Shown one piece after another: positions 1-7,333 of a stretch of 10,458 nucleotides of DNA. Every line of letters starts with the position of its first letter. Position 1 is the first letter of the stretch. Made by a program: the position numbers and the translations under genes. The stretch is from Bacteroidota bacterium (GTDB lineage: Bacteria; Bacteroidota; Bacteroidia; NS11-12g; UBA955): contig CANFUB010000071.1 of NCBI GenBank assembly GCA_947450015.1, positions 1 through 10,458 of the forward strand. The letters run 5' to 3'. A model generated the notes under the pieces. It was not told the origin of the DNA. It searched no databases and worked only from the letters and a program-made list of their open reading frames with translations.

Positions 1-48
1 AAATCAAAAGATTCTTAGTTTATCGTTGCAAATTAATTATGGTATCCT

Positions 49-342
49 TTAATTCACATCCAATCTAAAGGTAGCTATAGCCTTACCTTCATTTGATTTG
101 ATGATTAAATTGCCTCCATTTTTTAAAGTAAATTTCAATTGAAGATCTGCTTCGTTGGATTTGTATTTATCTAAACCGGTCATGCTGCCGTTTTCGCTAT
201 CTTTTGTTTCGACCACTACGTTGTAAGTAAATCGCGGATAGATATAATTAAAAAGATAAGTATGCTTTTGATCTTTCATTTCTCTAATCTCTAACATTTC
301 GCCAGAGCTTATTTCTGTCCATTTCCCCACTAAATTTTTCAT
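49..342 (-). CDS. Small beta-rich protein of unknown function (97 aa)
   Basis: I do not recognise this protein. The frame is open from a TTG at 348, but the ATG at 342 is the better start because it gives a natural N-terminus (MKNLVGKW). There is no signal peptide, lipobox or membrane segment, so it should be cytoplasmic. The pattern is short alternating hydrophobic/polar stretches typical of beta strands, for example around residues 26-42 and 63-80. The N-terminal LVGKW resembles the G-x-W motif that opens lipocalin-like barrels, but 97 residues is short for that fold and the match is only suggestive. It is divergent from the HerA-like ATPase gene across 223 bp. A Bacteroidota-type -7 box lies three bases before the ATG. 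Codon use and base composition match the neighbours, which supports a real gene. Confidence 0.7.
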   Translation of the reverse strand: MKNLVGKWTEISSGEMLEIREMKDQKHTYLFNYIYPRFTYNVVVETKDSENGSMTGLDKYKSNEADLQLKFTLKNGGNLIIKSNEGKAIATFRLDVN

Positions 343-345
343 AGT

Positions 346-353
346 CAAAGGTA
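346..353 (-). promoter_or_regulatory. Possible -7 box for the 97-aa gene
   Basis: On the minus strand these bases read TACCTTTG, an exact match to the Bacteroidota -7 consensus TAnnTTTG. The box ends only three bases before the chosen ATG, so transcription would begin at or next to the start codon and the mRNA would be almost leaderless. No TTTG or TTG is visible about 20 bp upstream, so the match could be chance in AT-rich DNA. Confidence 0.35.
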
Positions 354-372
354 GGGCATTTGAAGGAGGATA

Positions 373-413
373 GGTTAGTTAAGTCTATTTAAAAATAATG
401 GTTAACTGAAGTC
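373..413. repeat. Imperfect direct repeat in the 343-565 divergent spacer
   Basis: GGTTAGTTAAGTC (373-385) recurs as GGTTAACTGAAGTC (400-413), 27 bp apart, differing by a one-base insertion and two substitutions. Within them AGTTAA (377-382) and TTAACT (402-407) form an inverted pair. It sits between the divergent 97-aa gene and the ATPase gene and could be a regulator site. The rest of the 223-bp spacer shows only AT-rich sequence and the ATPase promoter. Confidence 0.25.
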
Positions 414-516
414 AATAACACTTCTCAAAAAAACATACCATCTGGTCTGTTTTTTCAAAACCTTCCTATTTAAATTATTGCTCTTCAAAACGGGTGAATA
501 TCTCATTCAGATTGCA

Positions 517-548
517 TTTGAATATCATCCCTAATTCTGTTAATTTCG
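517..548 (+). promoter_or_regulatory. Bacteroidota-type promoter for the HerA-like ATPase gene
   Basis: TTTG (517-520) and TAATTTCG (541-548) are separated by exactly 20 bp. This matches the primary-sigma promoter of Bacteroidota (TTTG, 19-21 bp, TAnnTTTG) with one mismatch. The predicted transcription start, about 553, leaves a leader of roughly 12 nt before the ATG at 566. It also argues against the upstream in-frame GTG at 494, which would put the promoter inside the coding region. Confidence 0.6.
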
Positions 549-565
549 CAACAATAATTACAAGC

Positions 566-2122
566 ATGCCAACAAAAGAAGATTTAAAAACACTGGTAGA
601 TTCTGCCTTCAATTTTACTGGGGATAGTATTGTTTTGGGTACCGCCAAATTGGGTGACGAAATTCTTGAAAACACCTTGGTTAGAATTCCATTAAAAACG
701 TTTAACCGCCATGGTTTAATTGCCGGTGCCACTGGAACTGGTAAAACCAAAACCTTACAGAACATTGCTGAGAAATTATCTTCACATGGGGTTCCGACCT
801 TATTAATGGATATCAAAGGTGACTTAAGTGGTATCAGTCAAGCGGGCACTAGCAATCCTAAGATTGAAGAACGCCATGCTAAAATTGGAATGCCATGGCA
901 AGCCAAAGGTTTTCCGACTGAACTGTTGTCAATATCGGGCGAAAAAGGTGTGCGTTTGAGGGCTACCATTTCTGAATTCGGTCCTGTACTGCTCTCTAAA
1001 ATTTTAGAAATAAACGACACACAAAGTGGCGTATTGAGTTTAATATTTAAATACTGCGATGACAATAAATTGCCATTATTGGATATAAAAGATTTAAGAA
1101 AAATTTGTCAATACATACAAACAGATGAAGGCAAAGACGAAGTTGAAAAAAATTACGGATTGGTAAGTCCGGCTTCGGTAGGTGCTATCCTCCGCAACTT
1201 ATTAGAAATAGAACAACAAGGCGCTGATGTGTTTTTTGGAGAGCGCAGCTTCGATGTGAATGATTTATTGCGCAGAGACACCAATGGCAATGGGTATTGT
1301 AATATTTTGCGCTTGGCTGATTTGCAAAGTAAACCCAAATTGTTCTCTACCTTTATGTTGTGTTTATTAGCAGAGATATACGCTACATTTCCTGAACGTG
1401 GCGACATGGACAAACCACAATTGTGTATCTTTATTGATGAGGCGCATTTGATTTTTAATGAAGCATCGAAAGCCTTGTTAGATCAAATTACCACCATTGT
1501 TAAACTCATTCGTTCGAAAGGTGTTGGCTTGTTCTTTATTACCCAAGATCCAACCGATGTGCCAGAAGATGTACTTGGACAATTGGGTATGAAAATGCAG
1601 CACGCCTTAAGAGCCTTTACTGAAAAAGATAGGAAAGCAATTAAAACAGTGGCAGAAAATTTTCCACCTTCCGATTTTTACAAAACATCCGATTTATTAA
1701 CTGCATTGGGTATTGGAGAAGCGCTGGTAACGGTGTTGAACGAAAAAGGCATACCTACCCCACTCGTTCACACTTATCTTACTGCACCACAAAGTAGAAT
1801 GGATATTATCAGTCCTGCCGAAATGGATGCATTGGTCAATCAGTCGCAATTGGTGCGCATCTACAACGAAGAAATGGACAGGGAATCGGCCTTCGAAATA
1901 TTGACCAAAAAACTTGAGGCACACGAACAAGCAGCGAAAGAAGAAGCCGAAGCCAAGGCCGAAGCAAAAGAAGAAAAGAAAGCCAGCAATGAACCTTCTA
2001 CTGTAGAAAAAGTTTTGAATAACAGTGTTACCAAAATTGTGATTCGCGAAGTGGCACGTGGTTTATTAGGTGTTCTTGGTATTAAATCTGGCACACGTAA
2101 AAAATCGAATGGCTGGTTCTAA
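566..2122 (+). CDS. HerA-like ATPase, DUF853/YjgR family (518 aa)
   Basis: This is a P-loop ATPase of the FtsK-HerA superfamily, in the DUF853 branch that includes E. coli YjgR (about 500 aa). The molecular role of the family is not established. The N-terminus (residues 1-45) is followed by the hallmark NRHGLIAGATGTGKT, with Walker A GATGTGKT at 54-61. MDIKGDLSGI follows at 81-90. Walker B is IFIDEAH (288-294), and a sensor-like FFITQDP lies at 323-329. HALRAFT at 346-352 contributes a candidate arginine finger (R349). Residues 447-475 are a charged A/E/K-rich, probably coiled-coil stretch before a helical, basic C-terminal tail. The frame extends upstream to a GTG at 494, but I prefer the ATG at 566: family length fits and a promoter lies just before it. 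Cytoplasmic, with no membrane segment. The downstream 151-aa gene starts 18 bp after the stop and is probably co-transcribed. No NurA, SIR2 or DUF4297 partner is present, so nothing here suggests a defence HerA. Confidence 0.93.
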   Translation: MPTKEDLKTLVDSAFNFTGDSIVLGTAKLGDEILENTLVRIPLKTFNRHGLIAGATGTGKTKTLQNIAEKLSSHGVPTLLMDIKGDLSGISQAGTSNPKIEERHAKIGMPWQAKGFPTELLSISGEKGVRLRATISEFGPVLLSKILEINDTQSGVLSLIFKYCDDNKLPLLDIKDLRKICQYIQTDEGKDEVEKNYGLVSPASVGAILRNLLEIEQQGADVFFGERSFDVNDLLRRDTNGNGYCNILRLADLQSKPKLFSTFMLCLLAEIYATFPERGDMDKPQLCIFIDEAHLIFNEASKALLDQITTIVKLIRSKGVGLFFITQDPTDVPEDVLGQLGMKMQHALRAFTEKDRKAIKTVAENFPPSDFYKTSDLLTALGIGEALVTVLNEKGIPTPLVHTYLTAPQSRMDIISPAEMDALVNQSQLVRIYNEEMDRESAFEILTKKLEAHEQAAKEEAEAKAEAKEEKKASNEPSTVEKVLNNSVTKIVIREVARGLLGVLGIKSGTRKKSNGWF

Positions 2123-2140
2123 ATATTAAAACGTCTTAAA

Positions 2141-2596
2141 ATGAATCAAGCTTTTTTAAATCAAATCAACCAATCTTTAATCCAATCGATTAAGGCGAAG
2201 TACAACATGGACGATGCCAAGGTTTTGGCTGTGAGCGAAGCTGGGAAGGCATCGATTATCAATAGTTTAAAAAGCTTTGTAATCAAAAATGGCACAACAG
2301 AGATTGAAGCCGTACTTTTAAATAAAAGTAGTTTTAATGGCACCGCACTTCAAAAATTTTGCTTTCAAAATTTCGAAAAAGACATAGCCGATAAACGCCT
2401 ATTGAGTATTGAACAAACCAATGAGGTAGCCGAGTTTTCAATCAATTATTTAATCGATCAATTTAAAACAGGTTTTAACGATTCGGGAAATAGCCGAGAC
2501 TTAGACGGTATCTGCAAATTTCTAGACATTGATAAGAAACTGCTTAATATCGTAAACTCACCTGTAGGCAAAATGTTGGGCAAGTTTTTTAAATGA
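2141..2596 (+). CDS. Protein of unknown function (151 aa), probable operon partner of the ATPase
   Basis: I do not recognise a family. The protein is soluble with no signal peptide or membrane segment. It appears mostly alpha-helical: the first 25 residues are polar and helix-prone with repeated Q/N/I. A V/I/L-rich middle follows (residues 40-65), and the C-terminus is hydrophobic and basic, ending in GKMLGKFFK. That alternation and the terminal segment faintly recall small helical DUF937-like proteins, but not enough to assign it. It begins 18 bp after the ATPase stop on the same strand with no promoter-like box between, so co-transcription is likely. The ATG at 2141 is the only reasonable start. 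An extensive hairpin begins 24 bp after its TGA and may end or process the transcript. Composition matches the neighbours. Confidence 0.8.
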   Translation: MNQAFLNQINQSLIQSIKAKYNMDDAKVLAVSEAGKASIINSLKSFVIKNGTTEIEAVLLNKSSFNGTALQKFCFQNFEKDIADKRLLSIEQTNEVAEFSINYLIDQFKTGFNDSGNSRDLDGICKFLDIDKKLLNIVNSPVGKMLGKFFK

Positions 2597-2612
2597 TGGA
2601 ATAATTTGTCTG

Positions 2613-2644
2613 TTTGGAATAAAACCAAGGCGGTTGTATATTGC
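2613..2644 (+). promoter_or_regulatory. Possible promoter before the 51-aa membrane protein gene
   Basis: TTTG (2613-2616) and TATATTGC (2637-2644) are 20 bp apart, the same spacing as the promoter before the ATPase gene. The -7 box looks like the common TATATTTGC form with one T missing. A start near 2650 would give a leader of about 50 nt. The -7 box lies inside the long hairpin 2620-2680, so the two readings compete: either the DNA is a promoter or the RNA from upstream folds through it, or both. Confidence 0.4.
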
Positions 2645-2680
2645 ACCCCATCAATGGGTGTATGTAAAGGCTTGGTTTTA
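2620..2680 (+). other. Long imperfect hairpin between the 151-aa and 51-aa genes
   Basis: Three nested pairings are visible. The outer stem is TAAAACCAAG (2620-2629) with CTTGGTTTTA (2671-2680), 10 perfect pairs. The middle stem is TTGTATA (2634-2640) with TATGTAA (2661-2667), 7 pairs including two G-U. The inner stem is CACCC (2644-2648) with GGGTG (2656-2660), closing a 7-nt loop. The two G-U pairs would be mismatches in the opposite-strand RNA, which favours a plus-strand transcript. It starts 24 bp after the 151-aa gene stop and ends 19 bp before the next ATG. Possible roles are terminator, processing site or attenuator. It lacks a clean U-tract beyond the stem, so a standard intrinsic terminator is not proven. 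Confidence 0.6.
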
Positions 2681-2699
2681 CTGAAACCTACTATAAAAA

Positions 2700-2855
2700 A
2701 TGAAAGACTCTTTTAGCAATAATATTTCCGTATCAAGTTTTAAAACCACTTTGATTATTTCCGAAATCGTTATTACCGCATTGGTACTGATTGGATTTTA
2801 TTTAATCTTCAATCAATTTTCTAAAAAAGACAAAGCCTTTAAAAACAAACAATAA
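2700..2855 (+). CDS. Small single-pass membrane protein (51 aa)
   Basis: An ATG at 2700 opens a 51-codon frame ending TAA at 2853-2855. The first 16 residues are polar (MKDSFSNN at the start). Residues 18-37 are a hydrophobic helix rich in I, L, V and F, carrying a single acidic residue, E22, near its start. The last 14 residues hold six lysines. By the positive-inside rule the lysine-rich C-terminus should be cytoplasmic and the N-terminus outside. No family is recognised. Support for a real gene is the clean membrane-segment pattern, a promoter-like box about 55 bp upstream, and the way it fills the gap exactly: its stop directly abuts the stop of the convergent tamB gene. Against it are short length and no homology that I can cite. 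It is easily missed by length cut-offs. Confidence 0.65.
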   Translation: MKDSFSNNISVSSFKTTLIISEIVITALVLIGFYLIFNQFSKKDKAFKNKQ

Positions 2856-5800
2856 TTATTGTGGTGTGGTGGTGCTAGCTGCTGCTGGTGCAGGAACAGC
2901 CGCAGGTTTAGCCTTTTTCTTTTTTCTAATTCTATTGAATTCTTTGGTATAAACTAAACCCACACCAGTGGTATTAATAGGCGTATTTAAAACCGTTGTA
3001 TTGACAGAATTGATATTCGAGCGCGTATAGGCTTTCACTCTAAGGTTACCTTTTTTCGTTACCTTGTATTCAATGTTAATGTTCGGACGGGTACTGAGAT
3101 TGCTATAGCTACCATCAAAAATTAATTTATCATTAAAGAATTTACTGCTCAGTGCAACACCATATTCTGGTGGTAAATAAAGACTACCATTTTTATAGAT
3201 AACGTTCACTTTCCAATTCGGATCAATTTTATTTAACCAGTTACTTAATTGCGCAGACAATAAATCACTCCCTGCACTCGATAAAACCTGTCCTCCAGCA
3301 TTGGTTAAACCAGCATTGTTTTGTGCAAAGTTGGGTGTAATAAATTGTTTCATGATTAACAAACTGAACACCTGTCTGCTCACCTCCTCTTTATCGGCCC
3401 TAATGCGCGCAATAATGGATGACAATTGCACCATTACATTGCTTGGCACTTCAGATTGTAGTTTCGGAAAATTGATACCAAAAGCAATATCAGGCGTAAA
3501 CAAATTGCCCTTGATGTACAATTCGCTCTCGGCTGTGATATTGGGCACTGTGCTATTGGTATTTAATGTAACAGCTGCTAACAAAGGTTGAGCATTTGTT
3601 TTCTCTGAATTGTAAGCCACCAAATTTAATTGTGCATTGAGCGGATCGCCATACCAAGTGATGGTTCCCCCTGGTCTAATAAAAAATGGTTTGTTGTACA
3701 AATCGAAGGCAGTGAACAAATACTTTCCTTTCGAAACGGTATAGGTACCAAACATATAAAAATCGGCACTCTTGGTCATTTCCATTTTTATATTGCCATA
3801 ACCATTGCCCGAAATTTTATCACCTAAACTTTCATCAAAAATAATTTCAACATTGGCATCTGTGGTTGCTTCAATATCCATTACAAGCGAGTGAATAGGA
3901 AATTCATCTTCAGTTTTCTTTACCCTTTTTTTAGCGGTTTTAAAATGCACATAGGCAGGAAAACCGCTTGCATCGCCATCGCTTATTGGCAAATAAAAAT
4001 AAGTACCAGGCATTGTTTTGGCATCAATCTTTATATCCAAATTATCAAATGGTCCTTTGAAATAAGCATTGCCACTGGCATAAGCTGTGCCGTAATACAA
4101 GCTGTTGTTTACAGCCGTTGTATTCATGGCATGAAAATTATTTAATTTAGTAATACTTAAATCTAAATTGAAATTGCTAAATTCCTTGTGGTTGATACTA
4201 CCTTCAACTATACCACTGTTACCACGGCTATCGCGAACACTAAATTTATTGATAGTAAAGGCATTGTTTGCACTGGTAATTTTGGCATCAAATGCAATTG
4301 GAACATTTAAATAATCTACCAACATTTTAGCACCTTTGACATGAATATCACCTGCAAGTAAAGGATGTTCAAAACTTCCTTTTAAACTTAAATTATTGGT
4401 ATAAAATTGACCATGCATATTGCTTACCAAATCGACAAGGAAAGGTTGAAATACTTTTATTTCAGATGGTGGTAAACTTATACTTAAATCCAAGTTATTC
4501 GATTTACTTTTAAAATCGACGATGCCTTTAACAGAAAGAGAATCGAGCATACCACCTGTTACTGTTATATTAACGTCTTGTATCACTGGATTCGCAGTAC
4601 TTGTTGAAAGTACCGCTAAGTCACCAATGGTATCATTGCCAATTACTAAATTCACAACCTTAAGATTAGATGTAAAGATTGGTTTGTTATCAATAATTTG
4701 GTAAACCATTTGTCCTTCTGAAACACCTGCCAACAAAGGCATATCACTCTTCTTTAAAATTTTGTTAATGCTACGCAAACCAAAATCATTCACATTGATA
4801 TCGAATTGGTTTGCTGAATTTTTTCCATACTCACCAACAATATAAATAGATTGGTTGTCATTGACCAAGGTAAAATTATTCAATTCAAATTTATCATTGG
4901 TAAACAAGAGCGAAGCCATTCTATTCAATTTCCATTCATCATTTTCAAGCTTAATATTCGATTCAGAAAGTTGTAAATTGATACTATCATTACTAAACAC
5001 AATCCTTCCACCGGCATTTAAACCAAGGGTATAGCCAGTATCTTGACCATTGAGTTTAAAATTAATAATGTTATCGTACACACTCGAATTAACAACAATA
5101 TTTTGTGTTTGAATGCTGGTATTATTGGTAAAATTACTTGCAGTAACATCAATTTTCAATAAAGTGTTATCGAGTTTGTGCGCATCAATAACTAAATTAT
5201 TAATCTCATAATCATCGTATGTAATCTTTTTATTGCTCGTATTAAATGTAATGTACTGGTTGGCCGATTGGTAGAATCCATTGGCCTTGCATGGCGACAG
5301 GGTAAGATAAGGCGCATACAATGTGGTGAGTTTATCGGGCTCTTTTAAGTCGATTTCAAATTTAAAATCCTCATTCGGCAAATCTTCTTTTGGCTTATTA
5401 AAATAAGCTGGAATCAATTGATGTAGCATGTGCAAGAGCGAAACATCTAACTTGCTTAAAGTGTATTTACCTTCAATTTTAATATCAGCAAAATCGCTGC
5501 TTAATTTCAATTGCTTTTGTTCCTTATTAATATAATTTGAGGACAATAAAATAGAAGGTATTTCTACCAAGGTATGGTTCCTATAAATTTCGATTTTTGT
5601 ACCCACTGCACTTCCTATTGCTTCATCTAAATTTTTACCTTTAAAATTGAGCTCAAAATCGCCCTTAATATTTTGCTCAGTTGTATCGAATCCGAGGGCA
5701 GCTAAGTCAGCATTAAAAATTTTTGCATTGAAAAACGCTTCTGGTACCGCAAGTGCAGAATTAAATTCCCCATCAAAATCGAGGTTCAAGTGGGGGTCGC

Positions 5801-7277
5801 GAATTTCGGCTACACCAGAAAATAGGTTCTTACTAATTTTGCCCTTTGCTTTGATGTTGTGATAGGCGTAGTTATTAAAACCCAATTGATTGATATCACC
5901 TTCAACATCGAGCATGTATTTATCGGCATTCATTCCTACCCCTTGCAATTTCATGTCGAATGCTGCATCATCAAAAGGTGATTGTGGTAAAAATGTTTTG
6001 AGTTTAAAATAGGCTGTTTTTAATTTCCCTGAGTAAGTAGCAGTTTCAAGACCATCCTTGTATTTCAAATTCATGTCGGCCTCAAAATCGCCAATGCTTG
6101 TGGTAATTGCACCGAAGGTAACAAAATCATTATAGAAACCAGAGAAATTCCCTTTGTAACCAATCTCACCAAGTGTTGCCATATTATCTGGCACATTGCC
6201 CAAACTGATGGCATTTAAATCTTTGTAATTCGTAATAAAATGGTTGACATCGAATACCATCAATGTATTGTCAATGTTTGGCAAACCTGTTAAACTCCAA
6301 TCACCTTCATAGGTTGTATTGTCGAACATTTTGAGTTTAGCATTTCTTCCTTTCATTTTTTTGACATAGCCTTCGGCATAGCCATTGGCAAAAATAGAGG
6401 TATTGTAATCCTTTAAATAGTGACTAAAAAAAGCCAAATCTCTGGCATCTACTTTGGCATTATTCAAATTGGCCTTCATCAAGATTTTATTATTAAAATC
6501 ATTGTAATCTTTCCAATCCTTGCTTTCCATTATAAATTTATCGCCTAAACTGCTATATGGCGTTTGGAGAATGAGGTCATAAAGTTCTATGCCACCTTCA
6601 TGAATTTTGGCATCGGCTGAAAGTTCTTTCACCACTAACCCACATTTCTCGCGAAATTCAAGATGCTCTGATTGAAAATGCATGGAATCATCTATCAAAT
6701 AAAAATCATTGAATACCCCATTGATATTGCGGTAGCTCATTTCATTGTAATTAAAATCCATGAAATCGGGTGCAGCATCGTTTCTACTAAAATAATCGAA
6801 ACGGGTGTTAATGAAATTTACACGTTTACTATAGAGGGTCCAAACGCGTTTGGGTTTGTTAAGATCGCGAGGCCCACCATCAAAGTAATCAATAAAGAAT
6901 TCATAATTACCAACTGTATCGCCTTTGTGCACACCAAACAGCACCTTACCACCTTCTATGGTAATTTCGTTTAATGTTACAATGCGTTTTAGATTATCAA
7001 AATCTTTATAATCTGCTTTTATATTTCTAAAATAAAAGAGTGTGTCTTGGTGTTGATCTTCAATGTAAACATTTTGCAAAACAGCCGTTTTAAAAAAATC
7101 AATATCAACCGCACCAACCTTAATTTTAGTGCCCATTTCATTGCTAAGATAAATAGTGGCTTTTTGCACTAACCAAGTTTGTACTGGCTGACTTTTAAAA
7201 ACAATATAAAGCAGACCAATGCTAAAAATTAACATTAGTAAAATAAAACGCGCTATTTTAGATATTTTTGCAAGCAC
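2856..7277 (-). CDS. tamB: TamB-family envelope protein with C-terminal TamB/DUF490 domain (1473 aa)
   Basis: This is a large AsmA-like/TamB protein, a family that spans the periplasm as a long beta-groove. It acts in outer-membrane protein assembly with a BamA-like TamA partner and, by later work, in phospholipid transport to the outer membrane. Residues 10-27 form one N-terminal membrane anchor after a basic KISKIAR stretch. There follows over 1000 residues of repetitive beta-strand sequence. The C-terminal TamB domain covers about 1070-1450 and includes FFIRPGGTITWYGDP near 1205, SRQVFSLLIMKQF near 1305, and the closing beta segment ending near VYTKEFNRI. The last 23 residues are a basic, then Ala/Pro/Thr-rich tail. 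The frame runs up to an ATG at 7316, but a consensus -7 box lies inside that extension, so I prefer the GTG at 7275-7277, which gives a compact anchor. No TamA-like gene is in the window. It is divergent from tsaD. Confidence 0.92.
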   Translation of the reverse strand: MLAKISKIARFILLMLIFSIGLLYIVFKSQPVQTWLVQKATIYLSNEMGTKIKVGAVDIDFFKTAVLQNVYIEDQHQDTLFYFRNIKADYKDFDNLKRIVTLNEITIEGGKVLFGVHKGDTVGNYEFFIDYFDGGPRDLNKPKRVWTLYSKRVNFINTRFDYFSRNDAAPDFMDFNYNEMSYRNINGVFNDFYLIDDSMHFQSEHLEFREKCGLVVKELSADAKIHEGGIELYDLILQTPYSSLGDKFIMESKDWKDYNDFNNKILMKANLNNAKVDARDLAFFSHYLKDYNTSIFANGYAEGYVKKMKGRNAKLKMFDNTTYEGDWSLTGLPNIDNTLMVFDVNHFITNYKDLNAISLGNVPDNMATLGEIGYKGNFSGFYNDFVTFGAITTSIGDFEADMNLKYKDGLETATYSGKLKTAYFKLKTFLPQSPFDDAAFDMKLQGVGMNADKYMLDVEGDINQLGFNNYAYHNIKAKGKISKNLFSGVAEIRDPHLNLDFDGEFNSALAVPEAFFNAKIFNADLAALGFDTTEQNIKGDFELNFKGKNLDEAIGSAVGTKIEIYRNHTLVEIPSILLSSNYINKEQKQLKLSSDFADIKIEGKYTLSKLDVSLLHMLHQLIPAYFNKPKEDLPNEDFKFEIDLKEPDKLTTLYAPYLTLSPCKANGFYQSANQYITFNTSNKKITYDDYEINNLVIDAHKLDNTLLKIDVTASNFTNNTSIQTQNIVVNSSVYDNIINFKLNGQDTGYTLGLNAGGRIVFSNDSINLQLSESNIKLENDEWKLNRMASLLFTNDKFELNNFTLVNDNQSIYIVGEYGKNSANQFDINVNDFGLRSINKILKKSDMPLLAGVSEGQMVYQIIDNKPIFTSNLKVVNLVIGNDTIGDLAVLSTSTANPVIQDVNITVTGGMLDSLSVKGIVDFKSKSNNLDLSISLPPSEIKVFQPFLVDLVSNMHGQFYTNNLSLKGSFEHPLLAGDIHVKGAKMLVDYLNVPIAFDAKITSANNAFTINKFSVRDSRGNSGIVEGSINHKEFSNFNLDLSITKLNNFHAMNTTAVNNSLYYGTAYASGNAYFKGPFDNLDIKIDAKTMPGTYFYLPISDGDASGFPAYVHFKTAKKRVKKTEDEFPIHSLVMDIEATTDANVEIIFDESLGDKISGNGYGNIKMEMTKSADFYMFGTYTVSKGKYLFTAFDLYNKPFFIRPGGTITWYGDPLNAQLNLVAYNSEKTNAQPLLAAVTLNTNSTVPNITAESELYIKGNLFTPDIAFGINFPKLQSEVPSNVMVQLSSIIARIRADKEEVSRQVFSLLIMKQFITPNFAQNNAGLTNAGGQVLSSAGSDLLSAQLSNWLNKIDPNWKVNVIYKNGSLYLPPEYGVALSSKFFNDKLIFDGSYSNLSTRPNINIEYKVTKKGNLRVKAYTRSNINSVNTTVLNTPINTTGVGLVYTKEFNRIRKKKKAKPAAVPAPAAASTTTPQ
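7263..7270 (+). promoter_or_regulatory. Possible -7 box for tsaD
   Basis: TATTTTTG followed by CAA is an exact TAnnTTTG match. It would start transcription near 7276 and give tsaD a leader of about 58 nt. It lies within the first codons of tamB. No clear TTTG is seen about 20 bp upstream. Confidence 0.45.
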
Positions 7278-7296
7278 TATTTGCTTCCGATTTTTG

Positions 7297-7304
7297 CAAA
7301 TATA
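7297..7304 (-). promoter_or_regulatory. Possible -7 box for tamB
   Basis: The minus strand reads TATATTTG followed by CAAAAA, an exact TAnnTTTG match and the most typical Bacteroidota form. A start near 7291 would leave about 14 nt before the GTG at 7277. It sets the tamB start, because the upstream ATG at 7316 would be outside the transcript. The -33 element is not clear. Confidence 0.5.
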
Positions 7305-7333
7305 CCCACAATGCAATTGCCAATATTAACAGT

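Noticed and set aside
29..36. Minus-strand TTAATTTG followed by CAACG as a -7 box for a gene to the left of the window
   Set aside because: It has one mismatch in the key TA, no -33 partner, and no start codon before the window edge.
437..461. Possible intrinsic terminator: ACCATCTGGT followed by a run of T
   Set aside because: The stem is four base pairs with a two-base loop, too weak, and no plus-strand gene ends just before it.
475..2094. Minus-strand open frames opposite the HerA-like ATPase (475-816, 838-1065, 1153-1413, 1697-1930, 1861-2094)
   Set aside because: They lie wholly or almost wholly antisense to a well-supported gene, have no family signal, and show composition expected of a shadow frame.
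566..2122. HerA as part of an anti-phage defence system (HerA with SIR2, DUF4297 or NurA)
   Set aside because: The NRHGLIAGATGTGKT signature and length are those of the DUF853/YjgR family, and the neighbour shows no nuclease or SIR2 motifs.
2161..2646. Minus-strand frames of about 60 codons opposite the 151-aa gene
   Set aside because: They are antisense to a more plausible gene, with no promoter or domain; their hydrophobic stretches are the reverse reading of K/N-rich codons.
3301..6974. Plus-strand frames inside tamB (for example 3301-3591, 3891-4145, 6672-6974)
   Set aside because: All are antisense to TamB, which is continuous and family-consistent; the products are low-complexity Ile/Lys/Thr mixtures without recognisable motifs.
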